Below, piece by piece: positions 37,359 to 38,738 of a DNA stretch of 38,738 bases. Every line of letters begins with the position of its first letter. Position 1 is the stretch's first letter. Source of the stretch: Acetivibrio straminisolvens JCM 21531 (GTDB lineage: Bacteria > Bacillota > Clostridia > Acetivibrionales > Acetivibrionaceae); assembly GCF_000521465.1 (NCBI RefSeq), contig NZ_BAVR01000036.1, forward strand, positions 1 through 38,738, in the 5' to 3' direction. The notes under the pieces are model-generated. The model did no database searches, was not told where the DNA came from, and saw only the letters and a program-made list of their open reading frames with translations. The position numbers and the translations under genes are program-made.

Positions 37359-37448
37359 CCCCTCAAAACAGAGCGTTAATGTACCCCACCAAAAAGGAAA
37401 GGTGGGATTTTTTATGGGAATCAAAAATGTTTTAGCTTATTTGAGGGG
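37359..37448 (+). promoter_or_regulatory. Terminator nested in an inverted repeat reaching the next ribosome site
   Basis: The inner hairpin CCCACC / GGTGGG followed by ATTTTTT (37385-37413) is a terminator. CCCCTCAAA (37359-37367) and TTTGAGGGG (37440-37448) pair perfectly around it, and the second arm runs into the ribosome site GGGGAGGTG of the gene at 37460. Read-through RNA could therefore hide that site. Confidence 0.6.
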
Positions 37449-37459
37449 AGGTGTATGGC

Positions 37460-38152
37460 ATGAGCAATAACAGCTTTCGCTTTTCACAGAAGATTGTCGG
37501 TCAGGAGAGAAAAGCCATTGCCTCGGTCATAGCTGAAGCCCTTGAAGGCCAGGTGCGCTATGCCGGAGCACCGGAGTTTTTGTATGAGATTAAAGACGAA
37601 AAATCTGCTGGCAGTTGGACGATTGACAGGGACAGTGTGGTTCACTCACCGAAAATTAGTCTCAATGAAATAAAAACCATCCGTTCAGTTATTGACACGT
37701 TGAATGTGGAGGGCTTTTCAGCAGAGGGGACCATGACAATTACTCTTTCGTTGGAGGGCTTTAGCGCGATTAGCCTTGAAAACCTAAATAATATGCTGGC
37801 CAGCAAAGAGACATTGATAAAGAAGGCAATGTTGATTGAGGGGGAACTTGCAGTCTTAGCTGAAAATGATGATATTTCCTTCCCTTTCTGGAACGCGACT
37901 TTAAATGCTGATGAAGTGCAGACCTATATAACGCTGGCAAAGCAGATGGCAGAACAGGCAAAATTACAGAAGCGAGTACTACGAAAAGAAAAACCAACAG
38001 ATAATGAAAAATATGCTTTTCGCTGTTTCCTGCTTAGGTTGGGGTTTATAGGTGATAACTTCAAAACTGAACGCAAGGTGTTACTTTCAAGGCTGTCCGG
38101 TAACGGGGCGTATCGGAAAGGCAGAGCAAAGGCGGTGGACGAAAATGAATGA
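37460..38152 (+). CDS. Phage protein sometimes named virulence-related
   Basis: 230 aa from ATG 37460 (GGAGG 8 bp before), preferred over GTG 37451. Begins MSNNSFRFSQKIVGQERKAI; the central ISLNEIKTIRSVIDTLNVEG is followed by a helical C-terminus. The family is common after the methyltransferases in clostridial prophages; function unknown. The stop overlaps the next start. Confidence 0.7.
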   Translation: MSNNSFRFSQKIVGQERKAIASVIAEALEGQVRYAGAPEFLYEIKDEKSAGSWTIDRDSVVHSPKISLNEIKTIRSVIDTLNVEGFSAEGTMTITLSLEGFSAISLENLNNMLASKETLIKKAMLIEGELAVLAENDDISFPFWNATLNADEVQTYITLAKQMAEQAKLQKRVLRKEKPTDNEKYAFRCFLLRLGFIGDNFKTERKVLLSRLSGNGAYRKGRAKAVDENE

Positions 38153-38479
38153 TTTTCATAGCACCGCCTTCTTTGTCAAGCATCCGTTTAGAATAGAGGA
38201 TTTAAAAGTGCCGCATCGGTATGAGACGAGGAAACGATTTGTAGTTGTAAAAACTATCGAGCTATCAAAGATTGATTATGATACTTCGTTGCCGACCTAT
38301 GTGTTGATCGCATTTTCATTGAGGAAAATAAAGGGCTTTGTCACGTTAATGAGGATGGAGTGTGGCGTTGCCTGCTGGTTAAGCAGCGGGGACGGTCTGA
38401 TGGAGTGTTGGTAATGCCGGATGGTAGAGATTACCCAAAGTATGCCGCATATTATCCTGGAGAGGAGGACGAACTATGA
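38145..38479 (+). CDS. Small uncharacterised phage protein (frameshifted)
   Basis: ATG 38145 overlaps the previous gene. It begins MNDFHSTAFFVKHPFRIEDL. One base is missing near 38281. After repair it continues NFVADLCVDRIFIEENKGLC and ends MPDGRDYPKYAAYYPGEEDEL, 111 aa, with ATGA overlap to the next gene. I do not recognise the function. Confidence 0.7.
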
Positions 38480-38706
38480 GTGCAAGAGGCTTCCCTTCAA
38501 AAGAAACAGTCCTTCGCATTAAAGAGCAGTATCCGCCGGGAACACGTGTTGAGCTTATCTGCATGAATGATCCGTATTCTAAGCTGAAACCTGGAGACCA
38601 AGGAACAGTATCTTTCGTGGATGATATCGGAACTGTTCATATCAACTGGGACTGCGGTTCTTCTTTGGGTGTAGCCTATGGTATAGATGTGATCAGAAAG
38701 CTGTAA
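38476..38706 (+). CDS. DUF4314 domain protein
   Basis: 76 aa, ATG 38476 overlapping the preceding stop, with GGAGAGGAGG upstream. The sequence YPPGTRVELICMNDPYSKLK and GDQGTVSFVDDIGTVHINWD matches the DUF4314 pattern, a small beta-barrel-like protein widespread in Firmicute phages. The rest of the window (38707-38738) is empty. Confidence 0.88.
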   Translation: MSARGFPSKETVLRIKEQYPPGTRVELICMNDPYSKLKPGDQGTVSFVDDIGTVHINWDCGSSLGVAYGIDVIRKL

Positions 38707-38738
38707 ATGTACACAATTCAAGATGTGTAAAATTGTGG

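Noticed and set aside
6188..38738. Treating the rlmD element and the downstream phage genes as one prophage
   Set aside because: The displaced rlmD end at 16241-16282 closes the element, and the host ktrAB genes lie between it and the phage module.

Overview
The window looks like a chromosome segment of a Gram-positive, low-to-moderate GC anaerobe of the Clostridia (Acetivibrio/Clostridium thermocellum type). This rests on strong AGGAGG ribosome sites, TTG/GTG starts, the protein families present and clostridial-type prophage genes. It has three parts. (1) Host genes at 149-6223 and 16241-18891: an SPFH/zinc-ribbon protein, a cobalamin-riboswitch-controlled BtuFCD vitamin B12 importer, the 23S rRNA uracil methyltransferase gene rlmD/rumA, and a KtrAB potassium uptake pair. 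(2) A 10.06 kb integrative element (about 6188-16251) inserted in the last codons of rlmD. (3) From about 19167 to the right edge, a prophage-like region with a lysogeny switch, a long rightward replication operon, a toxin-antitoxin cassette, a late regulator, a packaging module and DNA methyltransferases. No integrase and no large terminase subunit are in view, so the prophage continues beyond the window.

The element is defined by the sequence itself. The lost C-terminus of RlmD (HVECVVLMSKVEK-stop) lies at 16241-16282, directly after a large serine recombinase gene, while the left copy of rlmD was given a substitute tail. The element has no relaxase or conjugation genes. It carries a small serine resolvase, a Cys-rich protein, a secreted transglutaminase-like protein, an HTH regulator behind a multi-operator promoter, an 834-aa HNH nuclease-like protein, a convergent beta-class DNA methyltransferase, and a small protein whose ribosome site is buried in a hairpin just upstream of the recombinase. 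HTH, HNH nuclease and methyltransferase together look like an undescribed restriction/defence-type cargo. The element is also peppered with an oriented octamer, TTTATC(C/G/T)G: 19 copies on the + strand counted by eye, about one on the other strand, and almost none in the flanks.

In the prophage region, a divergent promoter with a perfect 12-bp inverted operator separates a small HTH repressor from an ImmA/IrrE-type metallopeptidase fused to an HTH tail. Downstream come SNF2 helicase, two accessory proteins, family A DNA polymerase (preceded by a 13-bp hairpin at its ribosome site), a BRO/KilAC antirepressor, a deoxyribosyltransferase-like protein and a primase-helicase. A 300-bp gap with nine GGTAAC iterons and an AT-rich core follows and is a candidate origin. 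Then come a VRR-NUC nuclease, an ArpU/RinA-like late activator, an MqsR-like toxin with a Panacea-domain antitoxin, a small Cys-rich protein, an HNH nuclease, a candidate cos region, the small terminase, two ParB-methyltransferase fusions and small late proteins.

A reader must know one technical point. At least 16 genes are interrupted by single-base losses (one of them a double loss), nearly all in short homopolymers and all in the deletion direction, in host, element and prophage alike. Adding the bases back makes every reading frame whole. I read these as sequencing or assembly errors rather than pseudogenes, and I give each such gene as one feature over its full span.
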